Shown here: one piece after another, positions 34,417 to 42,266 of the stretch | How the letters are laid out: the number at the start of each line of letters is the position of its first letter | Position numbering within the stretch: the stretch's first letter is position 1 | Origin: Paenibacillus sp. FSL R7-0337 | GTDB taxonomy: Bacteria; Bacillota; Bacilli; Paenibacillales; Paenibacillaceae | NCBI RefSeq assembly: GCF_037969875.1 | Contig: NZ_CP150218.1 | Coordinates: forward strand, 4,588,001 to 4,652,000 | DNA length: 64,000 nt | Direction of reading: 5' to 3' | Made by a program: the position numbers and the translations under genes | The notes under the pieces: model-generated | The model's database searches: none | What the model was told of the DNA's origin: nothing | What the model saw: only the letters and a program-made list of their open reading frames with translations

Positions 34417-34484
34417 AAAGGCAGCAAGGCAGTCCCCGGTCGTCCGTGATGACGGAGAGCGGGGGATGCTTTGCTGCCTCTTTC
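34417..34484 (+). terminator. terminator after the DUF445 gene
   Basis: AAAGGCAGCAA pairs with TTGCTGCCTCTTT, continued by GCAGTCCCC with GGGGGATGC, giving a long stem ending in T. The interspersed repeat copy B begins 1 nt later. Confidence 0.8.
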
Positions 34485-34485
34485 A

Positions 34486-34586
34486 AAATATAAGGAGTTA
34501 TATGTTTCACACGATAACTTATCCTTCTATTTCTCGCTGAAACGGTACCTTCCTTTAAAAGGACGGCGAAGCTGTTTCCACTTGTA
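34486..34586 (+). repeat. interspersed structured repeat, copy B
   Basis: About 100 nt. A first part runs ATATAAGG...TTATCCTT (short stem AAGGA/TCCTT), then CTCGCTGAAAC, a hairpin CCTTCCTT/AAGGACGG, GCGAAGC and GTTTCCACTTG. The outer GAAAC/GTTTC pair closes the hairpin. It matches copies A (32858), C (42044) and, in the core, E (60417). Confidence 0.8.
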
Positions 34587-34614
34587 GGCGCGAATATAGC
34601 AGAGCGAAGACACT

Positions 34615-34941
34615 CTATAGCTGGTTCTTGCCGTTGCTGATGGTGAAGACCTCCTGTACTGGCAGGACAAAGATTTTGCCGTCGCCGAAGGAGCCATGCT
34701 CACCGGTTCTAGCTGTACGCATAATAATGCTGATCACGTCATCCTTGTCTTCATCCTGAATGACGATCATCAGCAGCTTCTTGGAGATTTGATTGTAATG
34801 GTTGGTTCCAACCTGAATACCCTTTTGCTTGCCGCGCCCGAGCAGATCCATTTTGCTGATGGAGGGGAAGCCGGCCAGCAGCAATTCGGCCATCACGTCA
34901 TCCGCCTTCTCAGGTCTTACTATAGCTTTGATCATTAACAT
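34615..34941 (-). CDS. P-II family nitrogen regulator, NifI-like
   Basis: A 108-aa trimeric signal protein. The start MLMIKAIVRPEKADDVMAEL, the loop GRGKQKGIQVG and the end RTARTGEHGSFGDGKIFVLP match P-II. The T-loop (HYNQISKKLLMIVIQD) follows the NifI type and lacks the tyrosine position uridylylated in GlnB. P-II proteins sense ATP/ADP and 2-oxoglutarate and bind enzymes or ammonium channels. There is no amtB, glnA or nif gene nearby, so the partner is unknown. AAAGGGTG lies 7 nt upstream. The spacer 34942-35185 shows no clear GlnR site. Confidence 0.88.
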   Translation of the reverse strand: MLMIKAIVRPEKADDVMAELLLAGFPSISKMDLLGRGKQKGIQVGTNHYNQISKKLLMIVIQDEDKDDVISIIMRTARTGEHGSFGDGKIFVLPVQEVFTISNGKNQL

Positions 34942-35185
34942 AACGATGCACCCTTTCTACAGCGAATAATAGGTTGTAGGGGGTTGCCAATATCTCGGTG
35001 GATTACTGTGCAGTGCATTTGTTTAATGGCAACGCTTACATGTGTAGTATATTATTAACTCTCGGCTGCATCCTGCGAGAAGGATCACAAAATCCATATG
35101 ACACATTGTCGCATCCTGACTGGGTTACAGTTAGAGGCTGTCCGCCATCCAGAAAAATATCGCAAGGTAAAGTGTTATGCCCCTT

Positions 35186-35231
35186 CGTTAACCAGTGGAA
35201 CCCTGAATAAGAAAGCCTCCTCTGGTTAACG
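35186..35231. repeat. inverted repeat at the end of the glycosyltransferase gene
   Basis: CGTTAACCAG and CTGGTTAACG are perfect 10-bp arms 26 nt apart; the right arm includes the gene's TAA stop. No T run follows, so it may protect the 3' end or be a weak terminator. Confidence 0.55.
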
Positions 35232-36332
35232 TGATCCCGTCAGCTTCAAATAAATATTCTCAAGCAGCTCTGTGGTATGCTGCCACTCATACATCAGCAG
35301 CGCATCACTTCTGCCTTGTAGTCCGATCCTGGCGGCAAGGTCGGGATTGCGGCCGATCTGCAGCATACGGCTGGCAAAAGCAGCAGGGTTCCTGTACTGC
35401 TTCACCAGAAAGCCGTTACGGCCCGAATCGATAATCTCCCGAATTCCGCCGTTGCTGGAGGCAATCACCGGCAGCCCCGAGGCCATCGCCTCCACATTCA
35501 CCAGCCCGAAGGCTTCATGCTGCTGGGAGGGGCAGATGAAGCAGTCGGCAGCCTGATACATACTGTGGATATCCTCATGGGGAATATTGCCGAGAAAAGA
35601 CACCTGTACGCCCAGCCGCCGGGCAAGGGCCCTCAGCTGCCTGAGGTACGGCGGCTTCCCCTTGCCCGCGATCAGCAGCCGGGCGGGCATATGCCGGTTC
35701 AAGCGGTGCATGGCCCTGAGCAGCACAGGCACTCCCTTGCGCGGAATGACCCGGCCTACGAACAGGACCGTGAAGCCGGGGCCAAGACCATGCAGTGTGC
35801 GCAGACGCGCCTTCTCCTGCACAGACACAGGGGTGAAGCGCGACAGGTCTGCCCCCAGAGGAACCACGTGAAGCTTGCTGCGGATACCGGGGAATCTCCG
35901 GGTAAGCCGCTGTTTCAGGGAGCTGCTGTTGGCCGTGACGGCATCGGCCAGGGCGAGGCTGCGGGCAATGGCGGGCTCCTGGGGCACGAATGTGAGAGAG
36001 TGAAGGAATATCATCACCGGAGTGCCGGGTGACTGCCGCTTCACAGCCGCCGCCAGCCGTGGCCGGTTATCGATCTGAATAAGATCGAACGGCTCGGCGG
36101 CTTCCAGGAATGTAAGGACGGAGCTGCGGTACCGGGAAGGGGTGCCTGAGGGCAGCCGGATGAACTTGACCTGCTCGAGCTCATCCGTGTCAGGAAGACC
36201 GGCGGCTCTGCGGCTTAGGACGGTTACCTTATGTCTCTTGGCCAGCCTGCGTGCGATATTCCAGATGCAAATCTCTACAGAGCCGTCCCCGGGAACCGTG
36301 AACTGCTCCGGTGCAATCATGCAGATGTGCAT
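35226..36332 (-). CDS. GT4-type glycosyltransferase
   Basis: A GT-B fold enzyme of 368 aa. The N-terminal half has MHICMIAPEQFTVPGDGSVE (acceptor side). The C-terminal half has the family sequence VLFVGRVIPRKGVPVLLRAM and the nucleotide-sugar site EAFGLVNVEAMASGLPVIAS, with the EX7E pair (Glu in HEAFG and in VEAM). It transfers a sugar from a nucleotide donor, probably to a surface glycan or a spore coat target; some relatives are annotated as coat glycosyltransferases. GGGAGGAG lies 8 nt upstream. It is monocistronic. Confidence 0.88.
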   Translation of the reverse strand: MHICMIAPEQFTVPGDGSVEICIWNIARRLAKRHKVTVLSRRAAGLPDTDELEQVKFIRLPSGTPSRYRSSVLTFLEAAEPFDLIQIDNRPRLAAAVKRQSPGTPVMIFLHSLTFVPQEPAIARSLALADAVTANSSSLKQRLTRRFPGIRSKLHVVPLGADLSRFTPVSVQEKARLRTLHGLGPGFTVLFVGRVIPRKGVPVLLRAMHRLNRHMPARLLIAGKGKPPYLRQLRALARRLGVQVSFLGNIPHEDIHSMYQAADCFICPSQQHEAFGLVNVEAMASGLPVIASSNGGIREIIDSGRNGFLVKQYRNPAAFASRMLQIGRNPDLAARIGLQGRSDALLMYEWQHTTELLENIYLKLTGSR

Positions 36333-36435
36333 TGTAGCTGCTCCTCCCGCTGCATAGTAGATAGGGTTCTTAACCTAACATATGCGTTCAGGCGTGCAGA
36401 AGACACAGGAGCAAGCAGGGAACGGCCGTCTCGGC

Positions 36436-37260
36436 CTAGCTGCCCGTCTGTTTAAGAGTAACGGCAATGACTCCGGCAATCGTCTGTTCATACTCCAGGA
36501 TCTTCAGCTTTCCCGCTGCGATCTGCTTGTACCCGGAGACCATAGAAGATAAGGAGTGTCCGGCCAGAGCCGGATTCTGCTTGCGGATAGCCGCTTTGAA
36601 GTCGCTCCAGTCTGCTGTTAGCCGCTTGTTCAGGGCAGAGACTGCGCTTTTCTGCGATTTGATTAGGCCTTGTGGCCTGTCAATGCCGGACAGGGTCTTG
36701 CGGGCAGCGGCCATCCGGCGCGTACGGGTATCCTTGGCGGCCTTGAGCAGCGCTTCCTTATCGCGAATCTCCTGGCGGGCTATCTGGACCAGCAGCTTCA
36801 TGGCTTCCGACTGGGCCTTCAGGACGGAATTCAGCGTCTTGTCCTTCAGTCTCTTGAGCAGGGAGATCCGCTTGTTCAGCGCGCTGTATTGATCGAACAG
36901 CGGCTGATAACGCTGCTTGGCACTGCTGAGCGCGGCGCTCAGCTTGGTGATGGAAGCCTGGTCCATATTCTTGATGGACTCCCGGACTGCATTCAGCGCC
37001 TCAGTATTCTGATCATGAAGAGTCCTGATCTGCACCTCCCGGCTGTCATACCCGGCAGACAGGACGGTTAACTCTGTGAACTGGCTCTTCATCCGGGCGC
37101 GGGCTGTGCTGTCCGCCTTAGCAGCAGTCAGGTCAAAGGAAGCCTGAACCGATGAGGTAATCACCGCCGCCGCTGCCGAAGCCGGACCGGCCGGGAAGCT
37201 TAGGGCAAGGGCAATCAAGACGGACAGCAGCAGACAACTTGGCTTATAAAGATTGTTCAT
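36436..37260 (-). CDS. exported coiled-coil protein of unknown function
   Basis: Starting at MNNLYKPSCLLLSVLIALAL, the signal peptide is cut near PASAAAA; the mature part (about 240 aa) is Lys/Arg/Ala-rich and almost fully helical, with heptad-like stretches (LDQ..., RISLLKRLKDKTLNSVLKAQ, then SEAMKLLVQIARQEIRDKEA). No enzyme motif is seen. ATG at 37260 has GGAGG 7 nt upstream; the frame to 37419 runs through the leader hairpin and is not coding. A good promoter (37382-37410) and a structured leader precede it. I do not recognise the family. Confidence 0.75.
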   Translation of the reverse strand: MNNLYKPSCLLLSVLIALALSFPAGPASAAAAVITSSVQASFDLTAAKADSTARARMKSQFTELTVLSAGYDSREVQIRTLHDQNTEALNAVRESIKNMDQASITKLSAALSSAKQRYQPLFDQYSALNKRISLLKRLKDKTLNSVLKAQSEAMKLLVQIARQEIRDKEALLKAAKDTRTRRMAAARKTLSGIDRPQGLIKSQKSAVSALNKRLTADWSDFKAAIRKQNPALAGHSLSSMVSGYKQIAAGKLKILEYEQTIAGVIAVTLKQTGS

Positions 37261-37299
37261 TAACATTCCTCCGCTTGTCTTCATGTCCCGGAACACAAA

Positions 37300-37347
37300 G
37301 AAAGCACCCGCAGTAAAGGCCAACAGGCCTCTATTACGGGTGCTTCC
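37300..37347 (-). promoter_or_regulatory. structured leader hairpin before the exported-protein gene
   Basis: On the minus strand GAAGCACCCG pairs with CGGGTGCTTTC, with an inner AGGCC/GGCCT stem; T-rich sequence (TTTCTTTG) follows. It lies between the promoter and the start codon, so it may act as an attenuator or an RNA switch. No known riboswitch class was matched. Confidence 0.5.
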
Positions 37348-37381
37348 GGCGTAATGAGTCACGAAGATAGTTTTGCTTTTA

Positions 37382-37410
37382 AATATAGGGATAACCGTAT
37401 ATTTTGTCAA
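37382..37410 (-). promoter_or_regulatory. sigma-A promoter of the exported-protein gene
   Basis: On the minus strand a perfect TTGACA (37410-37405) and TATATT (37387-37382) are exactly 17 nt apart, in AT-rich DNA. The leader would be about 115 nt. Confidence 0.75.
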
Positions 37411-37454
37411 TAATTTCAATTTTAACTTTTAGAAATCAAGGGCTGGGCTTCCAT

Positions 37455-37483
37455 TTCATTCTGTGACAGTCATAGCGTATACT
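37455..37483 (+). promoter_or_regulatory. weak promoter candidate for the hybrid kinase
   Basis: TTCATT (37455-37460) and TATACT (37478-37483) are 17 nt apart, about 80 nt before the kinase start. The -35 is a poor match. Confidence 0.35.
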
Positions 37484-37565
37484 GTGAAGGTAGAAATGGC
37501 AGATGAAGAACAGCAGAGGGTCTGCGGAAGCGAACGCCAGCCCGGGATGAAGGAGGTCCTATGTA

Positions 37566-40500
37566 ATGGATAACTTGGCTAGTAATAACAGCATTCTCGA
37601 TCAAGCCTTCGAATTATCTCCGGTGGGGATGGCGGTATTGTCTCCGGAAGGAGGCAGATGGATGAAGATTAACCCTTCTTTTTGCAATATGCTGGGCTGC
37701 ACTGAAGCTGAGTTTCTCTCAGGGACTCTATCGGGGGCGGGGCGGGAATTGCACGAGCAATTCTCTATTCAGCGAATCGGGATAGAGCTTGCACAACAGC
37801 AAGGACAGCATCTCCAGATAGATCAGCGGTTCTCCGGCCGTGACGGGTATCCGTTCTGGCTCTCCCTGACCTTCATTCCGGCGCAAGAGGAGCTGTCCGG
37901 CCAGACTGTTATTGTATATGCACAGGATATAACAGACCGCAAAATTGCAGATCAGCTAACCGTAGACAGCCGTGATCTGTACAATTTATTCATAAAAGAC
38001 GATCAGAGCATGATCTCCTTCTCCCTGCCGGACGGGACGATAACGTTCATATCACCGTCCTCCTACTCCCTGATCGGGTATCATCCGGAGGAGATTATCG
38101 GCAGGAACCGCGCAGAATTCTATCACCTGGACGATGTTGAGGCTATCAACAGCTCCGGCGGTCTGCTGAAGAACAATATCTCCAGCCGCCGCCTGCGCCA
38201 TAAGGAGGGTCACTATCTGTGGTTCGAGACCTCCTTCCATGTGATTCGCAATGAGAAGGATGAAATCACACGGATTATGGGAATTGGCCGTAACGTCACC
38301 CGGCGCAAGCACAGCGAGGAGGCCCTTGCGTCCGCTCAGCGGGTAGCCAGAATAGGCTCATGGGGCTGGGATCTGCTAAAGGGTAGAGTCACGTTCTCCG
38401 ATGAGCTGCGGCGTATTCTGCAATACAGTGTGGAGACAGGCCATGTGAATCAGAATGCCTTTCTGACACTGGTCCATTCGGAAGATGTTCCGATTCTGAG
38501 GGAGGCCGTCGAACGGGCTAGGGGACTGGGGGAGCCGGGGAATACGGCTTTCCGGATGATTCTGCCGGATGGGGAGGTCCTGATGGTGCATGTCCAGTGG
38601 GACGTTATCCCGGGACCGGAAGGCAGGCCAGCCCAGCTGTTCGGCATGATGCAGGATATTACCGAGCGTATGCATATGGAGGAGCAGCTGCGGGAGAGTG
38701 AACGGAACTTCCGGCTGATGTCAGAGAATTCCCTTGACCTGATCTCACGCCATGGGATAGAGGATAGCATCTTCCTGTACTGCTCGCCGGCCAGCCGGTC
38801 GCTGCTCGGCTATGAGCCTGAAGAGATGATCGGCACCAGTGCCTACGATTATTTGCATCCCGATGATCTGGAAATGATTCTGAATCAGATGGCGGAGAGC
38901 GAAGATTCTGGATTGATTCCCCCGGCGTCCTACCGCTATCGCCACAAGAACGGTACCTATGTCTGGTTTGAGACGAACAGCCGTTATATTTTTGATGCGC
39001 AGGGCCGGAAGACAGAGATTATTGCGGTAGGACGTGACATTACTGAACGCAAGCAATTCGAATCGAAGCTGCAGGAGAATGAGCAACGCTACAAATCCCT
39101 GTTCGAGTATAATCCGGCGGCGGTGTATTCCATGAATCTGCAGGGGGATTATCTGACGGCGAATGCCAATCTGGAGAAGCTGAGCGGCTACTCGCTGGAG
39201 GAGCTGCTGGGGAATTATTTTGGACCGCTGGTCGCTGGCAAAGATATTCAGAAGACGCTGCATCATTTCACCCTTGCCAGCCAGGGGGAGCCGCAGAGCT
39301 ATGATCTGACGCTGATTCACAAAGACGGGCACCCGGTGGAGATCAATACGATTAATATTCCAATTGTTGTAGATCATCAGGTGGTAGGGGTGTATGGAAT
39401 TTCCCGCGATATCACAGATCATATCAGGTACACGGAGCAGATCGAGAAGCTGAGCAATGATTACACTCTGATCCTCAATGCCGTGTCCGAAGGGATATTC
39501 GGTCTGGACAACGAGGGGAAGGTCACCTTTATTAATCCTGCGGGGGCGCATATGCTGGGCTTCGAATGTGATGAGATTACCGGGCAACCTTACCTGTACC
39601 CTATCCAGCAGACCGCGCTCGACGGCAACCATTACCGGCCGGATGAGTCTCCGCTGATGCGGGCAGTCCGGGCAGGAGAAGCCCACCAGAGTCTGGATGC
39701 GGTGCTGTGGCGCAAGGACGGCTCCAGCTTCCTGGCCGAGTACCAGGTTACCCCTCTGTTCGACAAGGGTGAGCGCAAGGGTGCGGTCGTTGTCTTCCGT
39801 GATACTACCGGGGAGAAGGAGATTATCAGAGCCAAGGAGCTGGCGGAGAAAGCCGACCAGGCCAAATCGGAATTCCTTGCCATCATGAGCCATGAGCTGC
39901 GTACACCGATGAACGGAATTATGGGTATGACCGATCTGCTGGCTGAGACGGAATTGACGGAAGAACAGCGTGGATATGCGCAGATTATCAGCGATAGCAG
40001 TGCATCCCTGTTATATATTCTTAATGAAATTCTGGATTTCAGCAAAATCGAGGCCGGTAAAATGACGCTTACCCACGAACCGGTATGTCTGGCGGAATTG
40101 CTCGACAATATTACGGAGCTGTTCATGCCGAAGGCCCGTGAAAAGAATATAGAATTGTCCTGCCGCATGGCTGCGGATGTGCCGGAGCTGATTATGGGAG
40201 ATGCGGCCCGGCTGCGCCAGGTGCTGGTGAATCTCGTCAGCAATGCCGTGAAATTCACCGAGACGGGACAGGTCTCCATTCTGCTGAGCAGAGAATATAG
40301 CAGGGGCCGCAGGAAGCTGACGCTCAAATTCAGCGTGGCCGATACAGGCATTGGCATCCCTCCTGAGAAGCAGCCGCTGCTGTTCCAGTCCTTTTCGCAG
40401 CTGCACCCGTCTATTAACCGCAAGTATGGGGGAACCGGACTGGGTCTGGCGATCTGCAAAAAGCTGGTGGAGCTGATGGGCGGTGCCATCACTGTGGAGA

Positions 40501-41039
40501 GCGTAGTCGGGGAAGGATCTAATTTCTATTTCATCCTGCCTGTAGATATAGAGCTGGAACCGGAAGGCGTCTGGGAGGATACGGTGATCGTCTCTGAACC
40601 AGCGTCGGCCTCTGAACGGATTAGCAGCCCGGAAGAAGGCGAACCCGCCTCTGAATTTGGGACTCTGCGTATATTGGTGGCGGAGGATCATCCGGTGAAT
40701 CAGAAGCTGCTGGTGACTATGCTGGACAAAAGAGGCTATGCCGCCGATCTGGTCGATCATGGCGAAGCGGCGGTGCAGGCAGTGCTCCGTGAGCGGTATG
40801 ATCTGGTATTCATGGATGTTCAGATGCCGGGGATGAGCGGGCTTACGGCAACGGCCAGAATCCGCGAACAGGCCCCTGCTCCGCACCAGCCGTATATTGC
40901 AGCCGTGACAGCGTATGCCAGAAAAGAGGACCGGGAGCGCTGCTATGCTGCGGGCATGGATGACTTTGTCAGCAAGCCGTTCCTGGCTGCCGATATTGAC
41001 CGGGTGCTGGAGCATTGCAGCCATAGGGTATCCCTATGA
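37566..41039 (+). CDS. multi-PAS hybrid histidine kinase with receiver domain
   Basis: A 1157-aa cytosolic sensor with no membrane segment. About six PAS domains follow one another (roughly 10-130, 140-250, 255-370, 375-490, 500-615, 620-745), several with the PAC ending DITERK. Next come HisKA with IMSHELRTPMNG (His776), an ATPase domain (VNLVSNAVKF, DTGIGIPPEKQ, GGTGLGLAICKKL) and a receiver domain with VAEDH, Asp1084 (VFMDVQMPG) and SKPF. There is no HPt domain, so the phosphate must pass to a separate partner. AGGAGG precedes ATG 37566 by 9 nt; a start-stop ATGTAA overlaps it. The stop overlaps the next gene by 4 nt. Confidence 0.93.
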   Translation: MDNLASNNSILDQAFELSPVGMAVLSPEGGRWMKINPSFCNMLGCTEAEFLSGTLSGAGRELHEQFSIQRIGIELAQQQGQHLQIDQRFSGRDGYPFWLSLTFIPAQEELSGQTVIVYAQDITDRKIADQLTVDSRDLYNLFIKDDQSMISFSLPDGTITFISPSSYSLIGYHPEEIIGRNRAEFYHLDDVEAINSSGGLLKNNISSRRLRHKEGHYLWFETSFHVIRNEKDEITRIMGIGRNVTRRKHSEEALASAQRVARIGSWGWDLLKGRVTFSDELRRILQYSVETGHVNQNAFLTLVHSEDVPILREAVERARGLGEPGNTAFRMILPDGEVLMVHVQWDVIPGPEGRPAQLFGMMQDITERMHMEEQLRESERNFRLMSENSLDLISRHGIEDSIFLYCSPASRSLLGYEPEEMIGTSAYDYLHPDDLEMILNQMAESEDSGLIPPASYRYRHKNGTYVWFETNSRYIFDAQGRKTEIIAVGRDITERKQFESKLQENEQRYKSLFEYNPAAVYSMNLQGDYLTANANLEKLSGYSLEELLGNYFGPLVAGKDIQKTLHHFTLASQGEPQSYDLTLIHKDGHPVEINTINIPIVVDHQVVGVYGISRDITDHIRYTEQIEKLSNDYTLILNAVSEGIFGLDNEGKVTFINPAGAHMLGFECDEITGQPYLYPIQQTALDGNHYRPDESPLMRAVRAGEAHQSLDAVLWRKDGSSFLAEYQVTPLFDKGERKGAVVVFRDTTGEKEIIRAKELAEKADQAKSEFLAIMSHELRTPMNGIMGMTDLLAETELTEEQRGYAQIISDSSASLLYILNEILDFSKIEAGKMTLTHEPVCLAELLDNITELFMPKAREKNIELSCRMAADVPELIMGDAARLRQVLVNLVSNAVKFTETGQVSILLSREYSRGRRKLTLKFSVADTGIGIPPEKQPLLFQSFSQLHPSINRKYGGTGLGLAICKKLVELMGGAITVESVVGEGSNFYFILPVDIELEPEGVWEDTVIVSEPASASERISSPEEGEPASEFGTLRILVAEDHPVNQKLLVTMLDKRGYAADLVDHGEAAVQAVLRERYDLVFMDVQMPGMSGLTATARIREQAPAPHQPYIAAVTAYARKEDRERCYAAGMDDFVSKPFLAADIDRVLEHCSHRVSL

Positions 41040-41662
41040 GCCGGAAGCCTTCCGGGGAGCGCCTGAAGGCGAAGGCGTATACACAGTGGGAGACAGGCGT
41101 AGCCTCGCCTTCCTCAGCCTGCGGGCCGGCAACCATGGCCGCCCTCGTGGAATATTGGCATTCGCATAGGGGCCGGACGTTTATTCCGGGGATCCGTCAT
41201 TTTGATTCCATGGCCGCGCATATTAACTACATCTACGCCCATCATGGCGGGACGCCCTGGGGCATGAGCACACGCAGCTTTGTCAGAGGCCTCCGGGCGT
41301 ACATCGGCGCAGCCCTGCCGCCTTTAAGTAACCGCTCCGGCCTGATTAAGGTATCCGTGTTCAATGATATCGGGCGCTACCGGGCCGAGATTGATGCCGG
41401 GCGTCCGGTCGCGCTCAAATTCGACAAGTGGTTCAGCCTCCGCTGGCGCGGAAGATATGCGTATGATTATCATTGGGTGCTGGGAATCGGCTATGAGGAT
41501 GAAGAGGACGGCTCCTGCAAGCTGGTTGTCCATGACAACGGGGTGCGGCATCCGGGCGGCGGTTATACTCCGGGCAGAGAACGGCAGATCTCTTATTCAG
41601 CGAATAAAAGAATACTTACGATGGTATCGCTCAACCTGCCGGAATCTCCAGATGTGCAGTAA
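41036..41662 (+). CDS. C39-like papain-fold peptidase, coupled to the kinase
   Basis: The 208-aa protein has ASPSSACGPATMAALVEYWH (Cys29), the cysteine motif of C39-type peptidases, followed by YDYHWVLGIGYE (His146) and LVVHDNGV (Asp167/Asn168), giving a full papain-like triad in the right order. There is no signal peptide or ABC domain, so it seems cytosolic and independent. Its ATG overlaps the kinase stop (ATGA), implying coupled translation and a shared role. It may be a peptidase output or may adjust the signal; both are inference. It could also be an inactive structural relative. Confidence 0.75.
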   Translation: MSRKPSGERLKAKAYTQWETGVASPSSACGPATMAALVEYWHSHRGRTFIPGIRHFDSMAAHINYIYAHHGGTPWGMSTRSFVRGLRAYIGAALPPLSNRSGLIKVSVFNDIGRYRAEIDAGRPVALKFDKWFSLRWRGRYAYDYHWVLGIGYEDEEDGSCKLVVHDNGVRHPGGGYTPGRERQISYSANKRILTMVSLNLPESPDVQ

Positions 41663-41852
41663 CAGACAAGCAGGAGATAGTAGTGCATCAGATTTAAAAT
41701 GCTGGAGTCAGGGCTCCCCTTTGCTGGAGGAATCGGTGTAACGAACGGAGAGAAACTCCTATTCTGGAAGGAAGCCACCTTTAGCAAGTAAAGAACTCCT
41801 TGGAGTAAAGAGACAGGTATTCAGTTCGTAGCGAACCATATCAGAGATAAAT

Positions 41853-41921
41853 GTATTCTATGCAACTAAAAACAGTGAGACGGGTGGACTCCCTCTTCTA
41901 ATTGTAGTCTGTACAACTAAA
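41853..41921 (+). repeat. pair of 18-nt direct repeats in a gene-free stretch
   Basis: GTATTCTATGCAACTAAA (41853-41870) and GTAGTCTGTACAACTAAA (41904-41921) match at 15 of 18 positions, 51 nt apart. The second, with its left flank CTAATTGTAGTCT, also resembles repeats at 50778-50843. The 604-nt stretch 41663-42266 has no gene; it also holds a terminator, repeat copy C and the pullulanase promoter. Confidence 0.65.
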
Positions 41922-42002
41922 TATGCCCGGATTGGCGAAACGGTTTAACAACCTTATCCATCCTTTTATATCTGATGAGCTACTAGTCTGCTTCAAGATA
42001 GT

Positions 42003-42044
42003 GGCCGGGCTGGGGAAGGATATCTGCTGTGCCCCGGCTTTTTT
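42003..42044 (+). terminator. intrinsic terminator in the gap before pullulanase
   Basis: GCCGGG and CCCGGC form a stem followed by six T. It is 340 nt past the peptidase stop, so that transcript would have a long 3' tail. Repeat copy C starts at its T run. Confidence 0.65.
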
Positions 42045-42140
42045 GAAAGATAAGAATGTATATGCTTCGCCCTATCCTTATCTTTCTCGCTGAAACGGTA
42101 CCGTCCTTACAAAGGACGGCAATGCAGTTTCCACTTGCAG
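42044..42140 (+). repeat. interspersed structured repeat, copy C
   Basis: GATAAG pairs with CTTATC in the first part; then CTCGCTGAAACGG, a perfect CCGTCCTT/AAGGACGG hairpin, CAATGCA and GTTTCCACTTG. The core matches copy B and copy E. Confidence 0.8.
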
Positions 42141-42146
42141 CGTGTG

Positions 42147-42161
42147 ATTCAAACGTTTGCA
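42147..42161. promoter_or_regulatory. cre site (CcpA) at the pullulanase promoter
   Basis: ATTCAAACGTTTGCA fits the catabolite-response consensus WTGNAANCGNWNNCW at 14 of 15 positions and centres on the palindrome CAAACGTTTG. It overlaps the -35 box, as expected for repression in the presence of glucose. Confidence 0.7.
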
Positions 42162-42185
42162 CAAACATGGCGGTTAGGATAAAAT
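42157..42185 (+). promoter_or_regulatory. sigma-A promoter of the pullulanase gene
   Basis: TTGCAC (42157-42162) and TAAAAT (42180-42185) are exactly 17 nt apart, about 80 nt before the TTG start. Confidence 0.7.
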
Positions 42186-42266
42186 TTCATATAGAGAAAA
42201 ACAGAGTTGAATAAATACTTGAAATTGTGCCGTATATTTAGTTAAGGGTAAAGGAGGCGGTATGCC

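Noticed and set aside
34942..35185. GlnR/TnrA box upstream of the P-II gene
   Set aside because: No TGTNA-N7-TNACA match was found on inspection of either strand.
37300..37347. Known riboswitch such as c-di-GMP or T-box
   Set aside because: The conserved loops of those classes are absent; only a nested stem is seen, so it is reported as an unclassified leader.
37440..37543. Inverted arms GGGCTGG/CCAGCCC and GCTTCC/GGAAGC around the kinase promoter
   Set aside because: The arms are 73 nt or more apart and the left arm lies upstream of the likely transcript start, so an RNA stem is unlikely.
38745..39893. Long open frame of 382 codons on the minus strand
   Set aside because: It is antisense to the PAS region of the hybrid kinase, has no ribosome site or recognisable domain, and mirrors the kinase codon pattern.
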